64,000 nucleotides of DNA from Alkaliphilus serpentinus (GCF_009017255.1 NZ_WBZB01000039.1:1-64000); one strand, 5' to 3'. Counted from the stretch's first letter, positions 43,962-53,496 are shown. A program made the numbers and translations. The notes: generated by a model not told the origin, from the sequence alone.

Positions 43962-44912
43962 CTATAGGTTCACATGACTTTTTGCCAACACTCTATCTAA
44001 CCATCCAAGGATGTCCCTATAAACCTCCTCTTTATTACATTCATTAAGCATTTCATGTCTTCCATCCTTGTAAAGCTTTAATGACACGTCGTCAAAGCCT
44101 CCACTGGTATAGTCTTCATAGACCTCAGTCACACCCTTGCCATCTTTGCCAACTGGGTCCTTCTCTCCGGAAAATATGAGTATGGGTAGCTCCTTTGGGA
44201 TATTCTTTAATCCATCAGCTGAGTTCGCTTCTTTTAATCCCAAAATAATGTCCTTATAAAAGCTAGTTGTACAAACTCCTCCACAGAAATCATCATATAT
44301 ATATTTATCTACCTCTATTTTATCGCTGGTTAACCAGTCAAATTTTGTTCTAGTGGGCTCAAAGCCCTGGTTAAATCCGCCAAACATCAAGTTATCCATT
44401 AACTTACTTCTACCTCTTTTTCCTAATCTTATAGTCTCCAGCTTACAAATCAGAAGGCCTAATTCTCCACTAAGTCCTGCCTTCCCAGAGGTGCCACTGA
44501 GTATTACTCCCATAACCTCTTTACCATACTTTTGAATATAGGTTCTGGTTAATAACGATCCCATACTATGACCTAAAATAAAAATTGGGGTATCTGGATG
44601 CTGACCCTTGATAAGGCTTGTTAGCTGTTGCATATCCTTAACTACCCTTTGCCAGCCCTCTTCCTCAGCCAAAAAACCTAGCTCCTCCGACGACTCAGCG
44701 GTTTTACCATGGCCGATATGATCATTGGCATATACTCCATAACCATGGTTGGTGAGAAAAGTAGCAAACTCCTCATATCTTCCCGAATGCTCTGCCATTC
44801 CATGGGCTATTTGCAGAACTGCCTTAAGCTTGATTTCATCTGGTGGCAGCCATATTTTATAGTGGATGGTTTTGTCGTCATAAGCTTGGTAGGTGCTCTC
44901 CCTATAATTCAT
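43962..44912 (-). CDS. Alpha/beta hydrolase, lysophospholipase/monoacylglycerol-lipase type
   Basis: The 316-residue hydrolase has the nucleophile elbow GHSMGS (Ser near residue 116), oxyanion-hole QIAHGMAEHSGRYEEFA, the catalytic Asp near GEKDPVG, and the His in LYKDGRHEMLNE. This is the pattern of serine hydrolases of the lysophospholipase (PldB-like) group. It lacks a signal peptide and so is probably cytoplasmic. RBS GGAGGGG before the ATG. Substrate not known. Confidence 0.9.
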   Translation of the reverse strand: MNYRESTYQAYDDKTIHYKIWLPPDEIKLKAVLQIAHGMAEHSGRYEEFATFLTNHGYGVYANDHIGHGKTAESSEELGFLAEEEGWQRVVKDMQQLTSLIKGQHPDTPIFILGHSMGSLLTRTYIQKYGKEVMGVILSGTSGKAGLSGELGLLICKLETIRLGKRGRSKLMDNLMFGGFNQGFEPTRTKFDWLTSDKIEVDKYIYDDFCGGVCTTSFYKDIILGLKEANSADGLKNIPKELPILIFSGEKDPVGKDGKGVTEVYEDYTSGGFDDVSLKLYKDGRHEMLNECNKEEVYRDILGWLDRVLAKSHVNL

Positions 44913-45219
44913 ACTAGTTACCCCTCCAATACTATTTATTATATTATTTCGTATAAAAAAATGATTTTAATACTTCCTTTTTAAAATAAATCAAATTTAT
45001 ATTTCAATATGTTGATCCTTTACATAAAAAGCCTATGTAAATACATTTAATATTCTATATTTTCTAAGCTTCCCCTTTATATTTTTAACGACAACAAAGT
45101 ACATTCTTTGACATAGGGTGAAGAAGATATCAATTTTTATCCTCCCGTGGTTTTATCTTGTTTTTTACGATATAATGATTGTGTTAAAAATTGTAATTAT
45201 TCTAGGTAGAGGTGATTTG
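44913..45219. other. Intergenic region upstream of the two-component operon
   Basis: AT-rich, with no gene. A TATAAT at 45171-45176 lies 44 bp before the response regulator start, but no convincing -35 box is at the right distance; the activator site is unclear. Confidence 0.4.
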
Positions 45220-45900
45220 ATGCAGAGAATCTTAATTGTTGAAGATGATAAAACCATTGCTATGGGAATTGAATATTCCCTTAAACAAGAGGGCTTTGAA
45301 ACCTATATATGCCATGATGCCAGTAGCTGTAAAAAGATAATTGAAACCACTAGCTTTATGCTAATCATTCTAGATGTATCTCTTCCTGATGGCAATGGCT
45401 TTGAACTATGTAGGTTGATTCGATCAAAGTCCAGTACCCCAGTGATCTTTTTAACTGCCTGTGATGATGAAGTAAATGTGGTTATGGGGTTGGACATGGG
45501 AGCTGACGATTATATAACGAAGCCCTTTAGAATTAGAGAACTAACCTCTAGAATCAAAAGCGTTCTCCGAAGATATAACATTCATAATAATGGCAAAGCT
45601 TTAATTAATATTGGCGATATTACCATTAATCCTACTGAAGCTAAGGTCTTTAAGGATCATCAGGAGATTTTTCTTACAGCATTGGAATACAAGCTATTGC
45701 TAACCTTAGCAAATCATGAAGGAAAGGTATTAAGCAGAAATCAAATTCTGGAGGGAATCTGGGATGTGGCCGGTGATTATGTTAATGATAATACCCTTAC
45801 CGTTTATATTAAAAGGCTGAGGGAAAAAATTGAGGATGACCCCCAAAATCCACAAATTATCAAAACCATTAGAGGTCTAGGCTATAGGGTTGGTGAATAA
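45220..45900 (+). CDS. OmpR-family response regulator
   Basis: The 226-residue regulator has a receiver domain (about 1-115; acidic EDD, phosphorylated Asp in LIILDVSLPDG, Lys in ITKPFR) and a winged-helix DNA-binding domain (about 130-224; LTALEYKLLLTLANHEGKV and TIRGLGYRV). I start at the ATG at 45220 (MQRILIVEDD) after AGAGGTG; the open frame further upstream is hydrophobic and unlike the family. It is the first gene of a regulator-kinase-ATPase-permease set. Confidence 0.93.
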   Translation: MQRILIVEDDKTIAMGIEYSLKQEGFETYICHDASSCKKIIETTSFMLIILDVSLPDGNGFELCRLIRSKSSTPVIFLTACDDEVNVVMGLDMGADDYITKPFRIRELTSRIKSVLRRYNIHNNGKALINIGDITINPTEAKVFKDHQEIFLTALEYKLLLTLANHEGKVLSRNQILEGIWDVAGDYVNDNTLTVYIKRLREKIEDDPQNPQIIKTIRGLGYRVGE

Positions 45901-45901
45901 T

Positions 45902-47137
45902 ATGTCTCTACTAAAAAATCCTGAAGTTAAAAGAATACTATTTATGGCGTTATTCCTATTTTTAATCTTTATGTTTATGTCTATTGCTATGAGCTTTATC
46001 AATTTAAGATTTATTGACGGAATGATCAATCGTAATAATGCCGCTATTGTTGGATTCCTAGTGGAGGAATATCCTGGTGCTGAGGCTGAAATAGCCAAAG
46101 GCATCCTTGAAATTGATAATTCAAAAGTACAAAAGGGAAAAGGGATTCTTCAAAAATACGACTTAACCTCCCAAGATCTTCTACTGGAAAAAACCATCAC
46201 TATAGATATCTTTAAAATGAACATTCTTCTCTTTATTTTTATTGCTACTATCATTTCTACAAGCTTTTTAATATTGTTTTATTTATTTTTAAAGGGTCAT
46301 TACAGAAAAATAGAAGAGGTAACAAAGTATGCCCAAAATGTACAAAACAAAGATTACTCCCTTGATATTCGGGATAATTCTGAAGGAGATATTAGTATTC
46401 TTAAAAATGAAATCTATAGGATTACCACCATGCTAAAGGAGCAGGCGGAGGTTTTGCATAATGATAAAATGGCTTTGGCTAATTCAATTGCCGATATATC
46501 TCATCAGTTGAAAACTCCAATGACCTCATTATTCGTTATAAATGATTTATTGTATGAGACCCCTCCCGATGAGGTTCGAATCGAATTCCTTAATAGGATG
46601 AGATCACAGTTGAAGAGAATTGACTGGCTGGTTTCTTCTTTACTGAAGCTATCAAAGCTAGATGCTGGTACTATTGTAATGAAGAAGGAAAATGTAAATG
46701 TTAAAAAGCTGATAGATAGAGCTCTTGAAGAAATGACCATCCCATTAGAGATAAAAATGCAAAGGATTACTATAGAAGGTGATGAGGATAGCTGCTTTAT
46801 GGGTGATTTCAATTGGAGCCGTGAAGCCATAATTAATATTCTTAAAAATTGTATAGAGCATACACCCGAAGGTGGGAGTATTCATATAAGCTTTGAAGAG
46901 AACCCCATTTATACTGCAATTACCATTAAAGATACTGGCAGGGGTATAGAAAAGGAAGATATCCCCTACATCTTCAATAGGTTTTATAGAGGCCGCAATG
47001 CCTCTGCCGATAGCGTAGGTATTGGGTTGGCCATGTCCCACGCCATTATCGAGAATCAGATGGGGGATATAGTAGTTAGTAGTGAAAAAAATCAGGGAAC
47101 TGAATTTAAGATTAAATTTTTTAAGGGGATTATTTAG
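45902..47137 (+). CDS. Sensor histidine kinase with two-helix membrane sensor
   Basis: The 411-residue kinase has two helices (about 13-34 and 104-130) around a sensor loop of about 70 residues, a HAMP-like linker, the H-box SIADISHQLKTPMTSL (His near 200), N-box NILKNCIEHTP, and G-boxes DTGRGIEKED and VGIGLAMSHAI. The ATG at 45902 is 1 bp after the regulator stop. The layout with an ABC transporter resembles systems that sense peptides or antimicrobials, though the large BceS-like short loop is not seen. Confidence 0.93.
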   Translation: MSLLKNPEVKRILFMALFLFLIFMFMSIAMSFINLRFIDGMINRNNAAIVGFLVEEYPGAEAEIAKGILEIDNSKVQKGKGILQKYDLTSQDLLLEKTITIDIFKMNILLFIFIATIISTSFLILFYLFLKGHYRKIEEVTKYAQNVQNKDYSLDIRDNSEGDISILKNEIYRITTMLKEQAEVLHNDKMALANSIADISHQLKTPMTSLFVINDLLYETPPDEVRIEFLNRMRSQLKRIDWLVSSLLKLSKLDAGTIVMKKENVNVKKLIDRALEEMTIPLEIKMQRITIEGDEDSCFMGDFNWSREAIINILKNCIEHTPEGGSIHISFEENPIYTAITIKDTGRGIEKEDIPYIFNRFYRGRNASADSVGIGLAMSHAIIENQMGDIVVSSEKNQGTEFKIKFFKGII

Positions 47138-47146
47138 TGTTAAAAA

Positions 47147-47202
47147 GGTGACTAAATTGTCACCAAAAAAGTCACTGTATAGTCATTTTAGACAGATATA
47201 AT
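47147..47202 (+). promoter_or_regulatory. Candidate response-regulator site and promoter before the ABC genes
   Basis: GGTGAC-TAAATT-GTCACC is a perfect palindrome (47147-47164). GTCA recurs at 47159, 47171 and 47182, about one DNA turn apart, just upstream of a TATAAT (47197-47202). No good -35 box is seen, as expected of an activator-dependent promoter. Binding by the adjacent OmpR-type regulator is inferred. Confidence 0.6.
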
Positions 47203-47233
47203 GAACTTATCAAAATCAAAGGAGTAGAGAAAA

Positions 47234-47917
47234 ATGGAAATTTTAAGAGTAGAAAATCTGTCTAAAATTTATGGCAAAGGGGCCATACAAGTTAAAGCAT
47301 TAAACAACGTATCCTTCAGTGTTAAAAAGGGAGAATTTGTAGCGATTGTTGGGCCATCGGGATCAGGCAAATCTACCCTTTTACATGTTTTAGGAGGAGT
47401 TGACCGACCCACCAGTGGTAAGGTATTCATCGAGGATACTGATGTATATAGCCTTAATGAATCAAAGCTTGCCATCTTTCGAAGGAGGCAAATAGGCCTT
47501 ATCTATCAATTTTATAATTTAATCCCTATCCTAAATGTAGAGGAGAACGTTACCCTTCCCCTCCTATTGGATGGTGGGAAAATTAACAAAGGTAAGCTAG
47601 AGGAAATACTAGCAATTCTAGGTTTAACCGATCGGCTTAATCACCTTCCAAATGAGTTATCCGGCGGTCAGCAGCAAAGGGTTTCAATTGGTAGGGCCCT
47701 AATAAATAATCCTGCTCTAGTGCTGGCGGATGAACCCACCGGCAACCTAGATAGTAAAAATTCTAAGGAGATTATTGATCTTTTAAAGGTCTCCAATAAA
47801 CAGTTTAACCAAACCCTAATCATCATAACCCACGATCCTCAAATCGCCTTGCAGGCAGATAGGATAATTACCCTTGATGATGGTCAAATCATAAAGGATG
47901 AGGTGATTAGAGGGTGA
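47234..47917 (+). CDS. ABC transporter ATPase, MacB/LolD type
   Basis: The 227-residue ATPase belongs to the LolD/MacB/BceA group: Walker A VGPSGSGKSTLLH, Q-loop YQFYNLIPILNVEENV, signature LSGGQQQRVSIGRAL, Walker B LVLADEPTGNLDSKNS and switch THDP. RBS AAAGGAG. Its stop overlaps the permease start by 4 bp (GTGA), so they are translated together. Confidence 0.95.
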   Translation: MEILRVENLSKIYGKGAIQVKALNNVSFSVKKGEFVAIVGPSGSGKSTLLHVLGGVDRPTSGKVFIEDTDVYSLNESKLAIFRRRQIGLIYQFYNLIPILNVEENVTLPLLLDGGKINKGKLEEILAILGLTDRLNHLPNELSGGQQQRVSIGRALINNPALVLADEPTGNLDSKNSKEIIDLLKVSNKQFNQTLIIITHDPQIALQADRIITLDDGQIIKDEVIRG

Positions 47918-50475
47918 ATATTTTAAATAAGTTAACTCTAAAAAACCTACAGCTCAATAGAAGACGGACTATCGTAACCATTATTGGAATAATACTATCC
48001 GGTGCCATGATCTGTGGTGTGGCTGCCCTTGCAACAAGCTTTCAGGACTTACTGGTACAAGGAGCAAAGAAGACTGATGGTAATTATCATGCAATATTTT
48101 ATAACGTAAAATATGAAAACAGCAAATATATCACCAGTCATGCCTATACCAAGACTTCTATGTTAACGAAGGATATAGGCTATGGAGTTCTTGAAACTCC
48201 CAGGCAAGAAGAAAAGCCCTACTTATTTATTAAGGCCTATGATGCTGTGGCACTTGAAAGCCTACCCCTCACCCTTCTTGAAGGGAGACTACCCAATAAA
48301 GAAGGAGAGATGCTTGTTTCCATTGAGCTAAAAACAGCAGAAGCAAAGGATTATTTAATCGGAGATACCATCACAATAGATATAGGTAGTAGGATGGAGG
48401 AAGGAAACTATTTAGGTCAGGACATAGCTTTGAAGCCCCAAGAAAAACTTGTAACCTACAATACAAAGACCTATACAATAACAGGCTATATACAAAGACC
48501 TAGAAATGAGTATCCCGCATCCCCTGGCCATACTGCTATAGCCTTTTTAGATGAAGGCAACCTTCTCCCTCAAGACGAAGTGAATGTTTCAATTTTAGGA
48601 GTAAAGCCAAAAAAAATATTTGAAAAGGTTCCACAAATAGCTGAGACTGCTGGTGTAACTAGAATGTCCTATAATAATGAATTACTAAAATGGATGGGAA
48701 TATCCCAGAATGAAGCCCTCAACAATATGTTTGGTAGTTTAGCTTTAATTATAATTTCGTTGGTTGTTGTTGGTTCAGTTTCTGTAATCTACAATGCTTT
48801 TGCCATTTCTGTAAGTGAAAGAAAAAAGCAATTTGGAATGCTGGCCAGTGTAGGAGCTACTGCCTATCAAATTAGGAGAATGGTCTTCTATGAAGGCTTG
48901 ATTATTGGTTTAATTGGAATACCTATTGGGATTTTATCAGGCTTCTTAGGAATTGGAATTACCCTTAAGGTGGTAAACCACCTCATGGTGGATTCAATCT
49001 TTGGTTCCGGAATTGCTCTTAGGTTAATAATCAATCCAACCATTGTAATTACTACAATTCTCTTTGTAGGCCTTACCATCTTCCTATCAGCCTATTTTCC
49101 GGCTAGGAGGGCATCAAAAATATCTCCAATTGATGCCATAAGATTAACCACCGATATTAAGCTAAAGGCTAAGAAGCTTAGAACATCAAAACTCACAAGA
49201 ATCCTCTTTGGTATGGAGGGTGAGTTGGCACTTAAAAATTTAAAGAGAAATCGAAAAAGATACAGAGCAACAGTTTTTTCTTTGTTCATTAGTATCGTCC
49301 TATTTGTCTCCTTCTCGGCCTTTATGACCTATGGCTTTGCCAGTAGCGAATTGTATTATGGTGATATACCCTTTGACGTAGGAGTTATTAGCAATGAAGC
49401 TCCAACAGACAAGGCATTAGAGCTTTTTGAAGAAATCTCAGAGTTTGATCATATTGAAAGAGTTAGTATTCATAGAACTCTAAGAATTACTGGAGAAATA
49501 CCTGACATATCTTTATTTGGTCAATATCTTAGAGAGCAAATTCAAGAACATAATATGTTGGAGGAAAATTCTAAAGGGAATTATGAGATAAACATCAATG
49601 TAGTATCCTTAACCCCAGAGGAGCACCAGATTTATTTGGAGAGTTTGGATGCTAAACCAGCATCAACTAAGAACCTTGGTGCAATATTGGTGAATAAAAA
49701 TATCGTAGGTGGCAGAATAGAATATGAACCCCTTAACCTTGAGGTTGGTGATAAGCTTGATATACAAAGTAATAATTCGAGTCTTCAACTTGAAGTTACA
49801 GAATTAGCAGACAGTATTCCCTTTGGTGGTAGATATAACTCTATGGCAACAATCACAATGATCGTAGAAGAGGATGTCTTTGAAGAGATTTATCAAGCTC
49901 AATCCAAGGATATTCAAAAGAATAATTTAGTTGCCCACATAGCAATTAAATCAAGTAATAGTGCTAAGTTGATGGAGGACATTAAAAGCCTAATCAAAAC
50001 AGATGGTAACAAAGCCTTCAACGTTGTTGATATAACTACCATGAAGCAGGAAATGGAACGAATGAGAATTGTGATTGCCATCTTCCTATATGGCTTTGTA
50101 AGCTTAATAACCTTGATTGGTGTTACCAATATCTTTAATACAATTAGCACCAATGTGGCTCTAAGACGCAGGGAGTTTGCAATGCTTAAGTCAGTGGGTT
50201 TAACCCCAGAGGGCTTCAACAAAATGATCAACTTTGAAAGTATTTTCTATGGTTTAAAGGCCCTTTTATATGGCTTGCCTGTCAGCGGATTTTTAAGCCT
50301 ATTGATGCATAATTCCTTTGGCAACCTATTTGAGTTTGAATTTGTTCTTCCTTGGAAGGAGATATTTATCTGTATTGCAGGGGTATTTATAGTGGTTTTC
50401 GTAACTATGATGTATTCCAGTGCCAAGCTTAAAAGAGAAAATATTATTGACGCTTTAAAAGAAGAGAATTTATAG
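47914..50475 (+). CDS. FtsX/MacB-type ABC permease with two FtsX domains
   Basis: The 853-residue permease has a first helix (about 19-45), a large extracellular MacB_PCD-like region, an FtsX block (about 268-400; VSERKKQFGMLASVGATAYQ), a second anchor (about 445-470) with another extracellular domain, and a second FtsX block (about 715-848; LRRREFAMLKSVGLTPEG). This is two MacB-like units in tandem, so one protein can form the whole permease. It differs from the BceB plan, which has one long loop. GTG start; it ends the operon before a terminator. A role in peptide or envelope-stress defence is inferred. Confidence 0.9.
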   Translation: MNILNKLTLKNLQLNRRRTIVTIIGIILSGAMICGVAALATSFQDLLVQGAKKTDGNYHAIFYNVKYENSKYITSHAYTKTSMLTKDIGYGVLETPRQEEKPYLFIKAYDAVALESLPLTLLEGRLPNKEGEMLVSIELKTAEAKDYLIGDTITIDIGSRMEEGNYLGQDIALKPQEKLVTYNTKTYTITGYIQRPRNEYPASPGHTAIAFLDEGNLLPQDEVNVSILGVKPKKIFEKVPQIAETAGVTRMSYNNELLKWMGISQNEALNNMFGSLALIIISLVVVGSVSVIYNAFAISVSERKKQFGMLASVGATAYQIRRMVFYEGLIIGLIGIPIGILSGFLGIGITLKVVNHLMVDSIFGSGIALRLIINPTIVITTILFVGLTIFLSAYFPARRASKISPIDAIRLTTDIKLKAKKLRTSKLTRILFGMEGELALKNLKRNRKRYRATVFSLFISIVLFVSFSAFMTYGFASSELYYGDIPFDVGVISNEAPTDKALELFEEISEFDHIERVSIHRTLRITGEIPDISLFGQYLREQIQEHNMLEENSKGNYEININVVSLTPEEHQIYLESLDAKPASTKNLGAILVNKNIVGGRIEYEPLNLEVGDKLDIQSNNSSLQLEVTELADSIPFGGRYNSMATITMIVEEDVFEEIYQAQSKDIQKNNLVAHIAIKSSNSAKLMEDIKSLIKTDGNKAFNVVDITTMKQEMERMRIVIAIFLYGFVSLITLIGVTNIFNTISTNVALRRREFAMLKSVGLTPEGFNKMINFESIFYGLKALLYGLPVSGFLSLLMHNSFGNLFEFEFVLPWKEIFICIAGVFIVVFVTMMYSSAKLKRENIIDALKEENL

Positions 50476-50488
50476 AAAGATATCTAAA

Positions 50489-50517
50489 AACTGGAGAACT
50501 ACGAGAGTTCTCCAGTT
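50489..50517 (+). terminator. Terminator of the two-component/ABC operon
   Basis: AACTGGAGAACT/AGTTCTCCAGTT is a perfect 12-bp stem with a 5-base loop right after the permease stop. Confidence 0.8.
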
Positions 50518-50635
50518 ATCTATTGATGTTTTAAATTGAAAATACTAATACATTATTGATTTTTTGAGTCTTTAAGGTTTCTTATTTGGATGATTTGTGG
50601 CTAAAAGTTTAATCCTTTTAGAATTTAATTTAAAA

Positions 50636-50664
50636 AAGCTGAGAACCAAAACAATTCTCAGCTT
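50636..50664 (-). terminator. Terminator of the L,D-transpeptidase gene
   Basis: AAGCTGAGAA/TTCTCAGCTT with a 9-base loop, followed on the minus strand by TTTTTTAAATT. Confidence 0.82.
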
Positions 50665-50676
50665 AATATCTTAATA

Positions 50677-51444
50677 CTATTCCATCATCATAATCCCTAA
50701 GGCCTTAAAGGTTTCATAGGTAATGTTGGGGTTTTTACGAATTCCGTGATCCTCTTGAAATTTATAAAGGGCCTGCTCCATTCCCGGACCATATTTACCA
50801 TCAAGATAATCATAATTATAATAGCCCAGAATCTGTAATCTTCGTTGTACCTCCATAACATCAGAGCCAAAATCACCAGGTTGAATGGTATTTAACCCAT
50901 ATCCAAAGGGCCCATAGGCACCATTAACTATGGCCACTGGGGTTCCTACCTTCACGTAGGTATATAAATCTTCCACATCCCTATTATTCATTCTAATACA
51001 TCCCCCAGAAGCATTGTAGCCTATTGAATTGGGTTTGTTGGTTCCATGTATACCGTATTTACCCCAGGGTACGTTGATGCCCATCCACCGGGTTCCAAAG
51101 CCTCCACCCCATTTGGCTTTATTAATTACCTTCCAAGAGCCTATAGGGGAGGGTGTATCAATTTTACCACTGGCAACGTTGTATCTTTTTATAACAGCAT
51201 TACCGTTTAATAGATAGAGCTTCTTTTCTGCTATATCAATAAGAATTTTTAAATCTTCATAGTTGGGATTGTTTATTAACATTTGGTTTTCCCATTGCAT
51301 GTACTCATTAAAAACCTTTTCTGCCCCTACTGAAACTTTATGATTAAATATATTATAGCCAGCAGTAATAACTACAGTTAGACATAATATTAAAATAAAT
51401 AGTTTAATAGATCCTTTTATAGTAAACAACCCCATCCCCCCCAT
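50677..51444 (-). CDS. L,D-transpeptidase (YkuD) with peptidoglycan-binding domain
   Basis: The 255-residue wall enzyme forms 3-3 crosslinks in peptidoglycan outside the cell. It has an N-terminal anchor (about 9-28), a YkuD domain (about 60-175) with the signature HGTNKPNSIGYNASGGCIRM containing the catalytic Cys, and a C-terminal PG_binding_1 repeat (about 190-250; VMEVQRRLQILGYYNYDYLDG). The start is uncertain: ATG at 51444 lacks an RBS, while a TTG at 51429 lies 6 bases after a run of seven G. Confidence 0.92.
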   Translation of the reverse strand: MGGMGLFTIKGSIKLFILILCLTVVITAGYNIFNHKVSVGAEKVFNEYMQWENQMLINNPNYEDLKILIDIAEKKLYLLNGNAVIKRYNVASGKIDTPSPIGSWKVINKAKWGGGFGTRWMGINVPWGKYGIHGTNKPNSIGYNASGGCIRMNNRDVEDLYTYVKVGTPVAIVNGAYGPFGYGLNTIQPGDFGSDVMEVQRRLQILGYYNYDYLDGKYGPGMEQALYKFQEDHGIRKNPNITYETFKALGIMMME

Positions 51445-51569
51445 TAGTAATTATATGCGGAGGGACAGGGTCATTTACTTATAACTTTTGTCTATACATA
51501 AAATCATTGGCAGTATACTCATAAAAAGAATAAATTAAGCCAATTCTCTCTTCCCCTTGGTTTCTTGGT

Positions 51570-53018
51570 TTAATTTTGTTTTATCAATGAAAAACTCAGG
51601 CTGTAGTAGGTTTTTGTAGCTTTTTCTTCTGGAATCAGTATATGGGACTGAATTACTTTATAGCCTGAATAGTCAGTAACACATGTAAAGGTGATGCCTG
51701 CCTCTTCAAAACAAAAATCCTTAAAAGTGTTCTTTTCAATTTCCTCCCCTATTCGCCTTGGAAGTTTAGAAAATAAACCTATTTCCTCCTGGGCACCAGC
51801 GAAAGCAAGGGATACTAGAAACATTTGCTTGTCATATGAATAAAGCCATTTATCATTATTCGTGATTTCAATTTCAAAAGAAACTCCCTTCACATATCCG
51901 TTTGCAATTGTAAAATGATACTTTGGCTTTTCAGTATCTTGGATTTCAATATGGGTCCTTCCGTCAAAATCCTTTTTCACCCATTTTCCATCTTTATTTA
52001 AGTATTTATTGCCAAAGTTAATACCAAAAAACTCAGCATAATAATTGTGGTTCTCAACAAATTCTGCTACAGTCAAATTCCCTCGGTTGGGAGGAAGTTG
52101 CTGTGCGGAGGTTACTGTAAGCAAAAAAGCTATTGCAACTGCATGTGCACCAATATAAAACACACCTCGGTACCATTTGGTGTCTTTAAGAGTATAAGAT
52201 ACTTCCTCATCCCATGGTTGGGTTTCTTTCTCATTACACAGCTTATAGCTTTTCAAAAGACAAATTAAGTTATAGATTGGAATATTGTAACCCATCCCAG
52301 TACCTATAACACTCCAAGTTCTTTCTAATCCCTCAGCATAAGATAGTGGCCTACCATCAGGATTCTCAATTCTAAGTCCTAAAAGGGCCTTTCCCGGAGT
52401 AGTCCCCAACATATGGAGCCAGAAGGGTTCTATAAACAACATGATAGCAATTGATATGAAGGAATCAAGTGAGTTCTCAAAATTACCTCTAGTAGCCAAA
52501 TTAACATCAAATACCAATGCAAGTAAAGCCATCCAAAGAGTATTGTACATAAAGATGTCGAAGATTCTAGCTAAAAATCTACGCCATGGATGAAATACCT
52601 GTGGAAGCTCATCCCCTTTGATAGAAAAATATCCACTGTCTGTTCCTTTCATTGATTCCTTGATACAATTCAGATATTTCTTAGCATCCAAATCAGCAAA
52701 GGTTACCCATTCTCCCTGCATAGCCCGGCACACATCCTGCGCATAAGAAGCATCTTTCTTTTCTTGATCTAGTTTGACAATTTGCTTGGAAAGAGTGTCT
52801 AGCAAATCCTTACTTCCTTCTTTTAGGGCTTTAATTTCCTCTAAGGATATATGCAGGCTCCGTAAAAGTTTAATACGTAATAAAATTTGTAGATCATTCT
52901 GAGAATAATCTCTATATCCGTTATCCATGCGTTTTGGTGTAATGAGGCCCTCACGTTCATAAAATCTAATATTTCCTCGTTCCATCCCTGATAGCATTTC
53001 AACTTCTTTTATTGTCAT
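51570..53018 (-). CDS. Membrane-bound regulator: MerR HTH fused to RDD membrane domain
   Basis: The 482-residue protein has three parts. Residues 1-70 are a MerR HTH (MTIKEVEMLSGMERGNIRFY, REGLITPKRMDNGYRDY), followed by a helical stretch to about 105. Residues 143-270 form an RDD membrane domain (HPWRRFLARIFDIFMYNTLW, LGTTPGKALLGLRI) with another helix at 288-303. Residues 304-482 form an extracytoplasmic domain with no recognised family. DNA-binding and sensing parts are thus in one membrane protein. RBS AAGGAGG, and its own MerR-type promoter lies upstream. Target genes beyond itself are unknown. Confidence 0.88.
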   Translation of the reverse strand: MTIKEVEMLSGMERGNIRFYEREGLITPKRMDNGYRDYSQNDLQILLRIKLLRSLHISLEEIKALKEGSKDLLDTLSKQIVKLDQEKKDASYAQDVCRAMQGEWVTFADLDAKKYLNCIKESMKGTDSGYFSIKGDELPQVFHPWRRFLARIFDIFMYNTLWMALLALVFDVNLATRGNFENSLDSFISIAIMLFIEPFWLHMLGTTPGKALLGLRIENPDGRPLSYAEGLERTWSVIGTGMGYNIPIYNLICLLKSYKLCNEKETQPWDEEVSYTLKDTKWYRGVFYIGAHAVAIAFLLTVTSAQQLPPNRGNLTVAEFVENHNYYAEFFGINFGNKYLNKDGKWVKKDFDGRTHIEIQDTEKPKYHFTIANGYVKGVSFEIEITNNDKWLYSYDKQMFLVSLAFAGAQEEIGLFSKLPRRIGEEIEKNTFKDFCFEEAGITFTCVTDYSGYKVIQSHILIPEEKATKTYYSLSFSLIKQN

Positions 53019-53048
53019 ATCCGTCCTCCTTTACGATTTGTTGTCTTA

Positions 53049-53079
53049 ATAATAAACTATAAAGTCTGTTTATAGTCAA
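53049..53079 (-). promoter_or_regulatory. MerR-type promoter with 19-bp spacer and palindrome
   Basis: TTGACT (53074-53079) and TATTAT (53049-53054) are separated by 19 bp on the minus strand, longer than the usual 17. The spacer region holds ACTATAAA-CAGAC-TTTATAGT (53056-53076), a perfect 8-bp-arm palindrome. This is exactly the twisted-promoter design recognised by MerR activators, 31 bp upstream of the MerR-RDD gene, so autoregulation is strongly suggested. Confidence 0.85.
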
Positions 53080-53371
53080 ATGTTTTTATGTGAAACTCCT
53101 ATTTACACTAACATTATATAATACTCGCTACAGTATGTGTTGATACTCTAAATTATTGATAATATTTAATATGAATCATATTAACTACTATGTATTGATT
53201 CTCCATGAAGTTTTAGTACACCTTCACTAATCCCTCGACAATTTTCTTGTGTCTCTTGATACCAACTTGTAATTATGAAAGTTCTTTTAATTCACTTAAA
53301 CATAATCTTCTAATATAAGTACATACCAGATTTCCTGCTTATAGGTCAATTAATTAATGAATTTGAAATAT
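53080..53371. other. Intergenic region upstream of the MerR-RDD gene
   Basis: AT-rich, with no convincing gene on either strand. The only structured part is the terminator at 53372-53397. Confidence 0.5.
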
Positions 53372-53397
53372 AAAAAAAGCTTATCTCTAAGCTTTTC
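53372..53397 (-). terminator. Terminator downstream of the GNAT gene at 53497
   Basis: AAAAGCTTA/TAAGCTTTT stem with a TCTC loop, followed on the minus strand by TTTTTATAT. It is about 100 bp after the stop codon. Confidence 0.7.
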
Positions 53398-53496
53398 TCA
53401 TATCTGACATATAGTTGTTCTTTTGGTTTCTAGGTAGCATTTAAAGCATCTGACTTCAAACTTCTTTGCAAAATCTGCCTTCTCAACTAAGTATAT

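Noticed and set aside
45109-45176. TTGACA near 45109 as the -35 box for the response regulator promoter
   Set aside because: It is more than 50 bp from the TATAAT at 45171, far too long for a promoter spacer.
51444-51569. Possible small gene or terminator between L,D-transpeptidase and MerR-RDD
   Set aside because: No frame with RBS and no stable hairpin with a T tract was found.
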